Positions 9,316 to 18,660 are shown, counted from the first letter of the stretch. The stretch: 64,000 nt of DNA from Paenibacillus solanacearum (GCF_910593845.1 NZ_CAJVAS010000007.1:62001-126000), one strand, 5' to 3'. The notes: generated from the letters alone by a model not told the origin. Made by a program: numbers and translations.

Positions 9316-9347
9316 GACAGTAACATCTCCCTTATAAGACAGTAACA
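9316..9347 (-). repeat. Direct repeats TGTTACTGTC, candidate operator
   Basis: Two perfect 10-base copies of TGTTACTGTC (complement of 9316-9325 and 9338-9347) stand exactly 22 bases apart, two helical turns, immediately upstream of the -35 element. OmpR/PhoB-type winged helices bind tandem direct repeats of this kind, so the regulator encoded downstream is the obvious candidate to bind here (inference). Confidence 0.6.
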
Positions 9348-9375
9348 ATTTTACCGTCGGCTACATCGGGAGAAG

Positions 9376-10608
9376 TCACAGTTTTTGCTTGTTGTCGGCC
9401 GTTCCGTTATATCCTCTCTCGCCGTAAGGCTGCAGCTTCTCCAGCCAAGCCTCCTCCATGCGCGCCAGCGTCTTCCGTCCTTCCGGCATGCCGCTGGCCG
9501 GGCCATCCAGCTTCTCCAGCACTTCGAATTCAAAGCCCGCTTCCCCGTCGGCGTTCCAGTCGTGCTGCAGCGATGCATCACGGTGCCGCCCGATGGACAG
9601 CTCGAACTTGATGCGGTTCACGGCGCCTTCGATATTCGGATGAGAGCCGACGCCGATTTTGCCGTTGCGTTTATTGCGAAGCAGAAAGACGCCGCCGGCC
9701 TTTTCTTTCTCCTCATACGCAGCGACCAGCGCTTTGCGCCGCTCTTTGCCTGGGTCGGGTCCGATCGCTTCATCCCCCTGATCCATACCGCCCAGGTCGT
9801 TCAGGCGTTCCGCGCCGGCTAGGCTACTTGCCCCGCCTTCATCCGGAAGCCAATACGCGCTTCCGTCATCCTCACGCTGCAAGTAACCGTATTCGACCAT
9901 GTACCGGCGCAGCACGGCATAATCCGGCCACGCCCGCTCCAGGATCGCGTTGACTTCCGGCTCCGTATAGACGGTGCCGCGCTCAAACCGGCGCTGCAGC
10001 GATTCGGTAATTTCCTTGCGCTTGCTCTCCTTGCTCGGCCACTGCCGCAGTGGCTCGTCCGGCGCTTCCGCCGGCGCATGACCGGGAAGCGCCTCGCGAA
10101 GCTGCGGCTGTCCCTTCCCCGGTTTGCTCTTAGCCGCGCGATCCGTCTCCGCATCCGCCTTCTCCTGAAGCAGCTCCATAAGCGCGAGGAACAGCTTCGC
10201 CTGCTTCTCCTTCTCGCGCAGGACAAAGCGGTGGTTGCGAATCGTCGATGCGCTCCCCGCCCCGGTCCGCCGCACGATGTCCGCATCGCTGACGCCTTCG
10301 TGGAACAGCTGCAGCAGCTGTCGCTGGAGCTCGGAAAGTCCGGTCTTTTTCTTATCCAGCGTCAGCAAGTAGTCGAACATCGATCCGTGCTCGTCCGCAA
10401 TATGGTCCTTCATCCGCTTCTCGGCATCGCGGTAGCCTGTGCCATCCGGCGCGGCATAGATGATCCCCTGCTCGGTCTCCAAACCGCAGACGAGACAAAC
10501 GTACCGGCCAATCTCTCCGTTCCAGCCGTATCCGCGCTTCAGCTCCTCCATCGTTGCGGAAAATAACAGATCGGTATGCTGCTCATGCATCTCAAACAAT
10601 CCCACCAT
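9376..10608 (-). CDS. DUF2087/GIY-YIG domain protein with N-terminal zinc finger and HTH
   Basis: 410 residues, soluble. Residues about 35-75 hold CLVC and, 30 residues on, HIADEH, a likely C2H2 zinc site. Next comes a LuxR/transposase-like helix-turn-helix (LHEGVSDADIVRRTGAGSAS). After a charged linker there is a DUF2087 segment (RFERGTVYTEPEVNAIL, then WPDYAVLRRYMVEYGYLQR). The C-terminus resembles a GIY-YIG-type fold (GVFLLRNKRNGKIGVGSHPN, with MEEAWLEKLQPYGERGYN at the end). DUF2087 proteins in Bacilli are annotated as transcriptional regulators; the nuclease-like tail may be structural. The start is either ATG 10608 or the ATG six codons on, which has the GGTGGGA site. It is divergent from the sulfatase-fold gene. 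The role is unknown. Confidence 0.72.
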   Translation of the reverse strand: MVGLFEMHEQHTDLLFSATMEELKRGYGWNGEIGRYVCLVCGLETEQGIIYAAPDGTGYRDAEKRMKDHIADEHGSMFDYLLTLDKKKTGLSELQRQLLQLFHEGVSDADIVRRTGAGSASTIRNHRFVLREKEKQAKLFLALMELLQEKADAETDRAAKSKPGKGQPQLREALPGHAPAEAPDEPLRQWPSKESKRKEITESLQRRFERGTVYTEPEVNAILERAWPDYAVLRRYMVEYGYLQREDDGSAYWLPDEGGASSLAGAERLNDLGGMDQGDEAIGPDPGKERRKALVAAYEEKEKAGGVFLLRNKRNGKIGVGSHPNIEGAVNRIKFELSIGRHRDASLQHDWNADGEAGFEFEVLEKLDGPASGMPEGRKTLARMEEAWLEKLQPYGERGYNGTADNKQKL

Positions 10609-10738
10609 TCATCCGAATATATATAGATAGTTTATTTTGACGTTTATTGCATGTCAAACGTTCACCGTACGCAATGATACGCCGGCCACCCCCGGTCAAG
10701 CTAGTGGTACCGCGCACCTTGCCCTGATGCCGTTAAAG

Positions 10739-10766
10739 TGGACAACCATGGTATGAGTGATATAAT
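10739..10766 (+). promoter_or_regulatory. Sigma-A-type promoter of the LTA-synthase-like gene
   Basis: TGGACA (10739-10744), 16 bases, perfect TATAAT (10761-10766). It lies 43 bases before the ATG at 10809. Confidence 0.65.
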
Positions 10767-10808
10767 ACAGGAGTACGATTAAACGCTTTCACCTACAGGA
10801 GAGTTACT

Positions 10809-12356
10809 ATGCCGCAGCTTATTCGCTTCATAGGGGCAATCGTCCTGGCGATGGTCCTGCTGACGTTGCAATCATCCGAATTCGTATTGCTGTTGACCGA
10901 ACCGACGCTGCCTGTCGTCGTCCCGAAACCGCCCGTCTGGAAGGAAGAGGAGCTGAACAAGCGGCAGCCGAACATTATCGTCGTGCTCAGCGAATCGTTC
11001 TGGGACATCACCCGGTTGCCCGGACTGAAGTTCAGCCGCGATCCCGCGCCGTTCTTCCATTCCTTGCAAGAGCAGTATACGCATGGCACTATGCTTTCTC
11101 CCCAGTTCGGAGGAGGCACGGCCAACGTCGAGTTTGAAGTGCTGACCGGTCATTCCATGCGCTTCTTCCGCGAATGGGCGATCGTGTACGAGAAATATAT
11201 TCACCAGCCGACGGCCTCGCTCGCAAGCCTGCTCGCTGGACAGGGCTACCGCACAACGGTGATCAGTCCGGTCGAACACTGGTACGCCAATTCGTCCCAG
11301 GTGTACAAGCACCTCGGGTTTTCGCGCTTTATAAGCGAGGAATTTTTTAACCCGGACGATTATGTCGGACCTTATTTGGGAGACCATTCCGTAGCGAAGC
11401 GTATCATTGAAGAAAGCCGGCGCAGCGAAGGGCCGGATTTCATCTACGCGGACACGATGGAAAATCATTATCATTATTGGCCGGGAAAATTCGACCGCAA
11501 TACGATCGCCGTGCAGGGTGACGTATCGGATACGACGATCGGCCTTGTCGAGACGTATGCTCAGGGCATGTCTGGCGCTGACCGGATGCTGCAAGAGCTG
11601 GTAACGTACTTCAACCAGTCGAAGGAACCGACGATCATCGTATTTTTCGGCGATCATCTGCCTTCACTCGAGCAGTATTACGTGTACGAGGATACGAAGT
11701 ACATCACCGGAGAAGACGACCCGCAGTTTTTGGAAAAAATGTATCATGTGCCCGTGCTCTTATGGAACAACTATTTGCCGCTCGAAACAAAGGAGGGGCT
11801 GCATCTAAGCCCTTCATTCCTCAGTCCTTATATATTACATACCGCAGGGCTCCAGGGCAGCGAGTATACAGATTACTTGTATCGGCTGTCGCAGCAAATG
11901 CCGGTCATCCCGCCGGAGGATCACTATGAAGCGATGAAGATCGACAAACGGCTCGCGGACGAGTACGAAGCGCGGCAGACGCATATCCTGGAGGCCGAAC
12001 GCAGCGCGCCGCCGATCCCGGAACCGGAATACATACTTGGCTACGGCGACCCGCGTATCGATAAAATTACCCCGGCTGCGGTGCCCGTCCCCGTTCGCGG
12101 AGGCGCGCTCGGCAAAACGCTGCTCAACATCAGCGGCGGGCGGTTCGGACAAGCCAGCACCGTGTTCGTGAACGGAAAGCCACTGGAAACCCAGTGGCAG
12201 AGCGAAAGCACGCTCGTCGTCTCGCTCCCGAAGGAATCGATCTCGAAACCCGGAAGTCTGGATATCCAGGTGAAGGTGCTCGATTCGAATCAAACCGTTC
12301 TCGGACAATCGCAAGTCGTCAAAGTGCCCGTTACCGATAAATCGTCGGGCAACTGA
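10809..12356 (+). CDS. LTA-synthase/phosphoglycerol-transferase-like sulfatase-fold protein with C-terminal TIG-like domain
   Basis: 515 residues. ATG follows CAGGAGAG. There is one N-terminal membrane segment (about residues 6-30), whereas typical LtaS-type enzymes have four or five. The large outer domain follows the alkaline-phosphatase/sulfatase fold: IIVVLSESFWD (metal Glu), FGGGTANVEFEVLTG with the probable nucleophile Thr, MENHYHYWPG and VFFGDHLPS (metal Asp/His). Such enzymes move glycerol-phosphate or related phospho-alcohols onto wall or glycolipid glycans on the outer face. After about residue 420 a beta-rich segment (ITPAAVPVPVRGG, then FVNGKPLETQW) resembles an IPT/TIG immunoglobulin-like domain, unusual for this family. 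Monocistronic, with its own promoter and a shared bidirectional terminator. Substrate unknown. Confidence 0.85.
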   Translation: MPQLIRFIGAIVLAMVLLTLQSSEFVLLLTEPTLPVVVPKPPVWKEEELNKRQPNIIVVLSESFWDITRLPGLKFSRDPAPFFHSLQEQYTHGTMLSPQFGGGTANVEFEVLTGHSMRFFREWAIVYEKYIHQPTASLASLLAGQGYRTTVISPVEHWYANSSQVYKHLGFSRFISEEFFNPDDYVGPYLGDHSVAKRIIEESRRSEGPDFIYADTMENHYHYWPGKFDRNTIAVQGDVSDTTIGLVETYAQGMSGADRMLQELVTYFNQSKEPTIIVFFGDHLPSLEQYYVYEDTKYITGEDDPQFLEKMYHVPVLLWNNYLPLETKEGLHLSPSFLSPYILHTAGLQGSEYTDYLYRLSQQMPVIPPEDHYEAMKIDKRLADEYEARQTHILEAERSAPPIPEPEYILGYGDPRIDKITPAAVPVPVRGGALGKTLLNISGGRFGQASTVFVNGKPLETQWQSESTLVVSLPKESISKPGSLDIQVKVLDSNQTVLGQSQVVKVPVTDKSSGN

Positions 12357-12370
12357 AGCGGCGCCAGCCA

Positions 12371-12420
12371 ACAAAAAAACGATCATGCGGCAGCGATGCC
12401 GTCATGATCGTTTTTTGTTG
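12371..12420. terminator. Bidirectional intrinsic terminator
   Basis: A long inverted repeat (arms 12371-12387 and 12403-12418, AAAAACGATCATG paired with CATGATCGTTTTT) has T-runs in both directions. It ends the sulfatase-fold gene on the + strand and the ABC exporter operon on the - strand. Confidence 0.9.
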
Positions 12421-12470
12421 AAGGCTGTCGAGCTGTGCGCTTGCCCGGGAAATCGTCATCGGGCCTCCCG

Positions 12471-14228
12471 CTAATCCTCGCGGTACCACAGGCTGCGCAG
12501 CTCCTCGCTTGAATCCAGCAGCTCCTCCAGCTTGCCGACCGCGTCGACGCGCCCGTTCTTCAGCACGACGATCCGGTCGGCTCGGGCGAGCGCCGCCTTG
12601 CGGTGGGAAACGACCAGGCACGTCGTGCCCTGCCGCTGTTCCTCGAGCCGCTCCCACAGCCTGCGCTCGGTGTCGACGTCCAGCGCGCTGGACAAGTCGT
12701 CGAATACGAGCAGTTCCGCCTCGCGAACGAACATGCGGGCCGCGGCTGTTCGCTGCGCCTGACCGCCGGACAGCTTGACGCCGCGCGGGCCAATCACCGT
12801 CTCCAGCCCTTGCGGCAGCCGTTCGAGATCGGTCTCGAGCACGGCGGCGCGAATCGCCTGCGTGAGCCGGTCTTGCTCGGCGGGCAGCCCGAGCAGGATG
12901 TTATTCGCCATCGTGTCGCTGTACAGCCGCGGAATTTGCGGCGTGTAGGCGCTGCGCGGCGGGATGAAGAAATCGCCGGGCGCGCCTACGCGCTCGCCGT
13001 TCCAACGGATGTCTCCCGCTTGCATCGGGAGCAGCCCGAGCAGCGCGCGCACCAGCGTCGTCTTGCCGGAGCCGACGCGGCCGGTCACGACGGTGAACGA
13101 GCCTCGCGGCAGCTCCAGATTGACACCCTCTACGCCGCGGCCCGTTTCCGGATAGCGATATGTCAATCCGCGCGCTTCGAGCCGTTCGAGCCGCACGTCC
13201 CCGCCCGCGGCGGCTGCCTCCGGCTCTGGCAGCTCCCCGCGCAAATGCAGCGGATGATACGCTGTCAGCTTCTCGGGAGAAGCGCCTTGCAGCAGCTGCT
13301 GCAGCCGGTCTTTCGCGACGGTGGATTGTTTGAAATAGGTCAGAAATTTCCCGAAATTTTGAATGAATTGCGTTACAAAGGTCAAGTAATAAACGAATAA
13401 GGCGAAGTCGCCTACCGTGAAGCTGCCGTCACGCATCGATTGGGCAGCGAGCAGGAGAATAAGTCCGGTGCCGATGTTGACCGCGTTCGAGAAGATGGAG
13501 TCGAGCACCGAATTGATCAGCTTGTCTTTCAGCATCGCTTCCCGCCGCTGGTCGTTTAATGCCTTGAACCGGCCGATGACCCGGTCTTCCGCCCCGGCGA
13601 CCTGGATCGACTGCACGGTGCTGAACATCTCGCTGATCGCCCCGGTCACTTGGCTTGTCGCCTCTCGGCTGGCGGCGCGGTATTTTTGCAGCAGCGTCGT
13701 AGACAGCTGCGCGACCGTCACGACGATGACGAGCGGCAGGAACACCCACAGCGTCAGCTGCGCGTTGATCCCCACGAGAATGAAGCAGGAAACGGCGGCG
13801 AAGATCGTCATGCCGAAGGCATCCACCGACCAGCTGACCGTTTCCTCGACCTGGTCGACGTCGTCGCGGAACGAGGAGATCGCTTCCCCGGGCGAATACG
13901 GGATCGCTTTGGCGCCGGGCTCCTTGAGCACGTGATTCAGCATGTTCCGCCGCAGCAGTCCGCCGATGCGAAATCGGAACTGGACGTCGGTCACGAACCC
14001 GAACAAGATCAGCACCGAACGCGCGATCGCAGCACCGATCAGCAGCGCGACCAGCGCGCCGACGCCGAGTCCGTAAGCCGAATGCCCGGTCAGCAGATCG
14101 AAGAACTGCTTCGTGAACAGTCCGGGCAAGATCGGCGCCAAATAAATGAGCGTCCAAGCGAACACGTTCAGCCAGTAGCGTCCGGCCCGGTAACAGGTCA
14201 GCTTCCATAAGAAAGAAAATGTCGTCAT
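12471..14228 (-). CDS. ABC exporter half-transporter with degenerate catalytic site
   Basis: 585 residues. The ATG at 14228 overlaps the stop of the partner gene by 4 bases; longer readings of the frame lie inside the partner. Six membrane helices are followed by a nucleotide-binding domain with Walker A (GRVGSGKTTLV), signature LSGGQAQR and Walker B LLVFDDLSSALD. The residue after the Walker B Asp is normally the catalytic Glu; here it is Asp, the usual mark of the degenerate half in heterodimeric exporters of the BmrCD/LmrCD/TM287-288 kind. It should pair with the product of the upstream gene to export drugs, lipids or peptides across the membrane. Cargo unknown. Confidence 0.9.
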   Translation of the reverse strand: MTTFSFLWKLTCYRAGRYWLNVFAWTLIYLAPILPGLFTKQFFDLLTGHSAYGLGVGALVALLIGAAIARSVLILFGFVTDVQFRFRIGGLLRRNMLNHVLKEPGAKAIPYSPGEAISSFRDDVDQVEETVSWSVDAFGMTIFAAVSCFILVGINAQLTLWVFLPLVIVVTVAQLSTTLLQKYRAASREATSQVTGAISEMFSTVQSIQVAGAEDRVIGRFKALNDQRREAMLKDKLINSVLDSIFSNAVNIGTGLILLLAAQSMRDGSFTVGDFALFVYYLTFVTQFIQNFGKFLTYFKQSTVAKDRLQQLLQGASPEKLTAYHPLHLRGELPEPEAAAAGGDVRLERLEARGLTYRYPETGRGVEGVNLELPRGSFTVVTGRVGSGKTTLVRALLGLLPMQAGDIRWNGERVGAPGDFFIPPRSAYTPQIPRLYSDTMANNILLGLPAEQDRLTQAIRAAVLETDLERLPQGLETVIGPRGVKLSGGQAQRTAAARMFVREAELLVFDDLSSALDVDTERRLWERLEEQRQGTTCLVVSHRKAALARADRIVVLKNGRVDAVGKLEELLDSSEELRSLWYRED

Positions 14229-15991
14229 ACCAGCATTTCCTCCATTCCGAGCCGAAGCATTTGGCTGTAACGGGAGTCGGCGTCCGCACCAAGGCGAGTT
14301 CGTTCCCCATACTCGGCGATCCGTCCGTTGTCGAGTATCAGAATGCAATCCGCTCGCTGAATCGTAGCAAGCCGATGCGCAATAATGATACAGGTCCGGT
14401 TGTGCAGCAGCCGGCTGATCGCCAGCTCGATGCGCTGCTCCGTCGCCGGATCAAGACGCGAGGACGCTTCGTCTAGAATAACAAGACCCGGGTCGGATAA
14501 AAACACTCTGGCGAACGACAGCAACTGCGCTTCGCCCGCGGACAACCCGCCGCCCCCAGATTCCAGCATCGTCCCCAGTCCGTTCGGCAGCGAGTCGACC
14601 CAAGTCTCCAGTCCCAGCTCCGACAGCACCTGCATAATCCGCTCATCGCCAATCGAGTCGTCGAAAAACGTCAGGTTGTCGCGCACCGTCCCTTGAAAGA
14701 TCTCGATGTTCTGCGTCACCATGCCGACACGGCTGCGCAACTCATGCAGTTTTGCCTCGTGCAGCTCCGTGCCGCCGAGCCGGATGCTGCCCTCCTGCGG
14801 ATCGTAAAAGCGAAGCAGCAGCCGGGCCAGCGTCGTCTTGCCGCTGCCGGTGCGCCCCAGAAGGCCAAGCACCTGTCCCGGCTCGAGACGGAAGCTGATC
14901 TGCTCCAGTGTGGAGCGGGCGTCGTCATACGCGAAGCGTACGCCTTCAAACTGAACCGGCAGCGCGCCTGCCGGAATCGGTACGCCCGGACCGTCCTTGA
15001 TCTCCGATTCCGTCTGCAGCAGTTCGCGCACCCGCACGATGCTGGCGTCCGCTTTTTGCAAATCCTCCATCTGGGTGCGTATTTTCTCTATCGGTTTGGC
15101 CATCAGCTCCGTGTAATAAAAGATCATATAAACCGTTCCGATCGTGATTAAGCCCTTATGCCACAAATAATAGCTGATCGCTATGGCGACCGCGTTCCCG
15201 ATCGCAAACACGAGCAGCGTCGTAATCCACATCGAAGCCCATCCGAAAAATGCCCGCATCCGCAGCGGCAGCCACTCGCGCAGCAGCCGGTGGAACCGGT
15301 GCATCACATATCCGGTGGCCCCGTTGGCCCGCGTATCCTCCGTTCCTTCCAGATGCTCGCCGAGAAAACCGTAGAACGCCGCGCTGATTTGCCTGAGCTT
15401 CCCCCAATGCGGGACGGCAAACTGGCGTACGTACTGGATGGCGTACATCGCGAAGATGACGAACAGCAGCATGCCTGTGCCGATCAGCCAATTTTCCCGG
15501 AACAACAGTACCAGCATGCCGGCGACCAGCAGCAGGTTGCTGAGCAGCGTAATGACGAAGTTGGAGAAAAAGTTGGCCAAATTGTTAATGTCGCCGTCCA
15601 CCCGCTCGATGATGACGCCGGACGTTTGCGACTTGTGAAACCCCATATCGAGCTTCATGCAATGAGCCGCCACATCCCCGCGCAGCTGGTTGGTGGCGAT
15701 CCAGCCGATATTTTCGCCTATGTATGCGGCGATCACAGAGACGACCTGCTGCAGCAGTGTCACGCCGATGAACAAGCCTGCGGCGTACAGGAGCGGCGAC
15801 GTGCTCTCCTGCGATTGCGCCGTGTCGATGAAATAGCGAATAATTTGCGGATTGACAAGCTGCATTCCGATGCCGACCAGCAGCAATACGGCAAGCGCGA
15901 CGATGCCGCGGCGCTGCGTCTTCAAGTATCGCTTCAGCAAATCGACATATTCGCGAATCGGTATTTTTCTTTTTTGCCCGGTCTCGCTCAC
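14225..15991 (-). CDS. ABC exporter half-transporter (partner subunit)
   Basis: 588 residues. GTG start at 15991 chosen because AGGGGG (16001-16006) lies 9 bases upstream; longer readings lack a ribosome site. Type I exporter layout: six membrane helices, then a nucleotide-binding domain with Walker A GRTGSGKTTLAR, signature LSAGEAQ and Walker B LVILDEASSRLD with the catalytic Glu intact. Its partner has Asp at that place, so the pair should form one canonical and one degenerate ATP site. Substrate not evident. First gene of a two-gene operon ended by the bidirectional terminator at 12.4 kb. Confidence 0.9.
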   Translation of the reverse strand: MSETGQKRKIPIREYVDLLKRYLKTQRRGIVALAVLLLVGIGMQLVNPQIIRYFIDTAQSQESTSPLLYAAGLFIGVTLLQQVVSVIAAYIGENIGWIATNQLRGDVAAHCMKLDMGFHKSQTSGVIIERVDGDINNLANFFSNFVITLLSNLLLVAGMLVLLFRENWLIGTGMLLFVIFAMYAIQYVRQFAVPHWGKLRQISAAFYGFLGEHLEGTEDTRANGATGYVMHRFHRLLREWLPLRMRAFFGWASMWITTLLVFAIGNAVAIAISYYLWHKGLITIGTVYMIFYYTELMAKPIEKIRTQMEDLQKADASIVRVRELLQTESEIKDGPGVPIPAGALPVQFEGVRFAYDDARSTLEQISFRLEPGQVLGLLGRTGSGKTTLARLLLRFYDPQEGSIRLGGTELHEAKLHELRSRVGMVTQNIEIFQGTVRDNLTFFDDSIGDERIMQVLSELGLETWVDSLPNGLGTMLESGGGGLSAGEAQLLSFARVFLSDPGLVILDEASSRLDPATEQRIELAISRLLHNRTCIIIAHRLATIQRADCILILDNGRIAEYGERTRLGADADSRYSQMLRLGMEEMLV

Positions 15992-16182
15992 GGTACCGAT
16001 CCCCCTGTCATGAACCATAAAAGTAAAATATCCATAATTTTGAAAAGAATATGGATCTATTATCGATGTTCCTTCCCTCGAACGCAAGCGAATTTCATCG
16101 CCGCATGCTCGTTAACGGGACGTCATTCACGCCCTTGATATCGGCTTAATCCGTGACACTGGAAGGCAATCCCGGTCTTGTG

Positions 16183-16218
16183 AAAAACCTCCGAAGCCGC
16201 ATATAGCAGCCCGGAGGT
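16183..16218 (-). terminator. Intrinsic terminator of helD
   Basis: On the complementary strand ACCTCCG pairs with CGGAGGT, with an inner GC-rich stem, followed by five T; 29 bases after the helD stop codon. Confidence 0.85.
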
Positions 16219-16246
16219 CTGGATATCAATGCATGGCCGGCCGAGC

Positions 16247-18610
16247 TCATCCACGGACCGCCGCCGTCGTCTCGTACGTATCTTCGCTCACTGACGTAAT
16301 GAACGGAGTCGGTTCTCCGAGCGAGTACAGGCGCAGCGTGTGCATCGCCCGCGTGCAAGCGGTATAAAACAGCTTACGCACGTCCTCCGTCCGGTATTGC
16401 TCGCCGGATGCGTTGTAAATCACAACGGCGTCGAATTCAACGCCTTTGGCGAGGTACGCCGGAATGACGAGCGTCCCTTTCTCGAACGACGGCGAGCTTT
16501 TCGTGATGAGGCCCAGCGGCAGCCTATCTTTCAGCGCCTCGTACGCTTCCTCGCTCTCGCCCGCAGTTTTGCATATAAGCGCTACCGACTCGTAGCCTTC
16601 GGCGTACAGCGCCTCGATATCCCGAACGATCGCGTCATGCAATTCATCCCGGCTTCCGGTCAGCGTCAGTACCGGCTTCTCTCCGCTCCGGTTGAACGGC
16701 TCGATGGCGTCGCCGCCCGGCACCATGCCGCGGGTGAACCGGACGATCGGCTCCGTCGACCGGTAGCTGCGCGTCAAGCGGATCACTTCGGTCTGATCAG
16801 CCCCATAGAGCTCTGTCAGCGGGTCCATGTCATGCATGACGGAAGCATGCGCGTAGATCGACTGATTCAAATCGCCGAGTGCGGTCATTCTCGCCTGCGG
16901 GAACAGCCGCTTCAAAAATTCGAGCTGGAACGGGGAATAATCCTGCGCTTCGTCGACCAGCACGTGACGAACGGCTGTATTCGTCTCGAAGCCGAGCAGC
17001 AGCTCCCGCAAATACAAATACGGCGTCGCATCCTCATAAGGAAGCTCGGAGCGGTCCAGACGCTCCAGCGTCTGCTTGCACACAAGCGGCCATGCCTCCG
17101 GAAGCGGGGCATCCGCAAGCAGCTTCGCGATGCGCTCCGGCTCTTCGAACAAATTCCGGTACAAGCCCGTTACGTCGACATACCGGAGTCTTTTGATGCG
17201 CTGGCGAACCGGCTTGAGCTTCTCGCTTACCACCATGCGGGCAAGCAGCTCCCGTTCCTTGTCGAAATCGTCGAACGTAAAGCTTTTCCCCCGTTTGCTT
17301 CGGCGCAGCTTGCTGTAAGCCCGTTGATAATCTTCGTTGCTCAGCAGCTCGATCTCGTCTTCCACCCAATGCTTCTGCCATTCCGCTTCCTCGAATTCCG
17401 CGATTTGCTCCAGCAGCCATTCCTGCATGAGCACGATGCGGTTCGTCAGCCGAATCGACGGGTCGTAAGCGTAGAACCGTTCCCGCAGTTGTTCCGCAGA
17501 CACGATGTCTTCCCCGCGGAAGCGGATCGACTTGAACCGCATTCCTTCGCGCTCCAGCCGCTCCTTGTACGCGCGGATCGCCTGCAGATAGCTGGCAGAC
17601 GATTTGTACCGGATCCCGCTCACGCGCACTGCATGCTGCGGATCGTCCGCTCCGGTAAGCAGCGATTCCAGCTGTGAGAACGGATCTTCGACCTGAAACT
17701 GTTTGCCGAGACGATGCTCCAAATATTCCTGGAACGTCGTCTGCTGCATATTTTCTTCGCCCAGCTCCGGAAGCACGGTAGCCACATAGCTGTTGAACAG
17801 CGGGTTCGGCGAGAACAGCACCATCTGATCGGCCTTCAGGTGCTCTCTATGCTTATAGAGCAAATAAGCGACCCGCTGCAAAGCAGCCGACGTCTTCCCG
17901 CTCCCCGCGGCGCCCTGCACGATCAGCATGCGGCTGCGGTCGTTGCGGATGATCCGGTTCTGCTCCTTCTGGATCGTTGCCACAATCGTCCGCATTTGCG
18001 AATCGGAGCTGCGGCTGAGCACCTGCTTGAGCAGCTCGTCGCCAATCGTCACGCCGGTGTCGAACATGAGCTTCAGCTCGCCCGATTGGACTGCGTACTG
18101 CCGCTTCAGCATCAACTCGCCCGCGATTTCGCCATGCGGCGTCGCATAGGCGGCCGGTCCCGGCGGATAATCGTAATAAAGACTGGAGATCGGCGCGCGC
18201 CAGTCGTAGATCAGATACGTTTCGCCGTCTTCATCGGCAAACGAAGCGATGCCCAAATAGATTTGTTCCGCCTGCCTGCTGCCGGCTTCGGCAAAATCGA
18301 TTCGGCCGAAATACGGCGATACGGCCAGCCGTCTCAGCTTGCGCAGCGTTTCGGCAGCATGGCGGTAGCTTCGCTCCCGTTCGGACAGCACTTCGACCTG
18401 CTGTTTCATGCTGAAGTACGTTTCGGTGATGTCTTCCGCCGTGCTTAAGTTCACCGTCACTTCATCCCAAAAATGTTTGCGGATATCGACGACTTCCGCC
18501 TTCGAAGCGCCGATCTCGCTTTCCAGCCGCTCGATGCGCGCTTGGATTTTCCCGGTAACCGAATGCACCCGTTCCTGTTCTGCTTTCCAATCTTGTTCCG
18601 TAATGCTCAT
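16247..18610 (-). CDS. helD: HelD-like UvrD-family ATPase (RNA polymerase recycling)
   Basis: 787 residues. ATG at 18610 chosen for the GGAGAGGAGCGATAGG region just before it. The N-terminal coiled coil (residues about 5-90) is the arm that HelD pushes into the RNA polymerase secondary channel. Next come superfamily 1 helicase motifs: Walker A QGAAGSGKTSAALQR, motif II VDEAQDYSP, motif III ALGDLNQSIY, motif IV-like LTRSYRST, and the C-terminal VIYNASGEQYRTED and YTACTRAMHTL. In Bacillus subtilis HelD uses ATP to strip stalled RNA polymerase from DNA and nucleic acid. The length and the insert between the ATPase halves fit this family better than UvrD or PcrA. Monocistronic, with a terminator. 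Confidence 0.9.
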   Translation of the reverse strand: MSITEQDWKAEQERVHSVTGKIQARIERLESEIGASKAEVVDIRKHFWDEVTVNLSTAEDITETYFSMKQQVEVLSERERSYRHAAETLRKLRRLAVSPYFGRIDFAEAGSRQAEQIYLGIASFADEDGETYLIYDWRAPISSLYYDYPPGPAAYATPHGEIAGELMLKRQYAVQSGELKLMFDTGVTIGDELLKQVLSRSSDSQMRTIVATIQKEQNRIIRNDRSRMLIVQGAAGSGKTSAALQRVAYLLYKHREHLKADQMVLFSPNPLFNSYVATVLPELGEENMQQTTFQEYLEHRLGKQFQVEDPFSQLESLLTGADDPQHAVRVSGIRYKSSASYLQAIRAYKERLEREGMRFKSIRFRGEDIVSAEQLRERFYAYDPSIRLTNRIVLMQEWLLEQIAEFEEAEWQKHWVEDEIELLSNEDYQRAYSKLRRSKRGKSFTFDDFDKERELLARMVVSEKLKPVRQRIKRLRYVDVTGLYRNLFEEPERIAKLLADAPLPEAWPLVCKQTLERLDRSELPYEDATPYLYLRELLLGFETNTAVRHVLVDEAQDYSPFQLEFLKRLFPQARMTALGDLNQSIYAHASVMHDMDPLTELYGADQTEVIRLTRSYRSTEPIVRFTRGMVPGGDAIEPFNRSGEKPVLTLTGSRDELHDAIVRDIEALYAEGYESVALICKTAGESEEAYEALKDRLPLGLITKSSPSFEKGTLVIPAYLAKGVEFDAVVIYNASGEQYRTEDVRKLFYTACTRAMHTLRLYSLGEPTPFITSVSEDTYETTAAVRG

Positions 18611-18660
18611 CCTATCGCTCCTCTCCAAATGGTGTGAAAATTCCAGACCGAATTTCACGT

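Noticed and set aside
10780..10793. cre-like TTAAACGCTTTCAC before the sulfatase-fold gene
   Set aside because: When aligned to the CcpA consensus the invariant TG and spacing fail.
12471..14348. Longer N-terminus for the ABC exporter half starting at 14348
   Set aside because: The extra 40 residues lie inside the partner gene, are not membrane-like, and the ATGA overlap start at 14228 is the normal arrangement.
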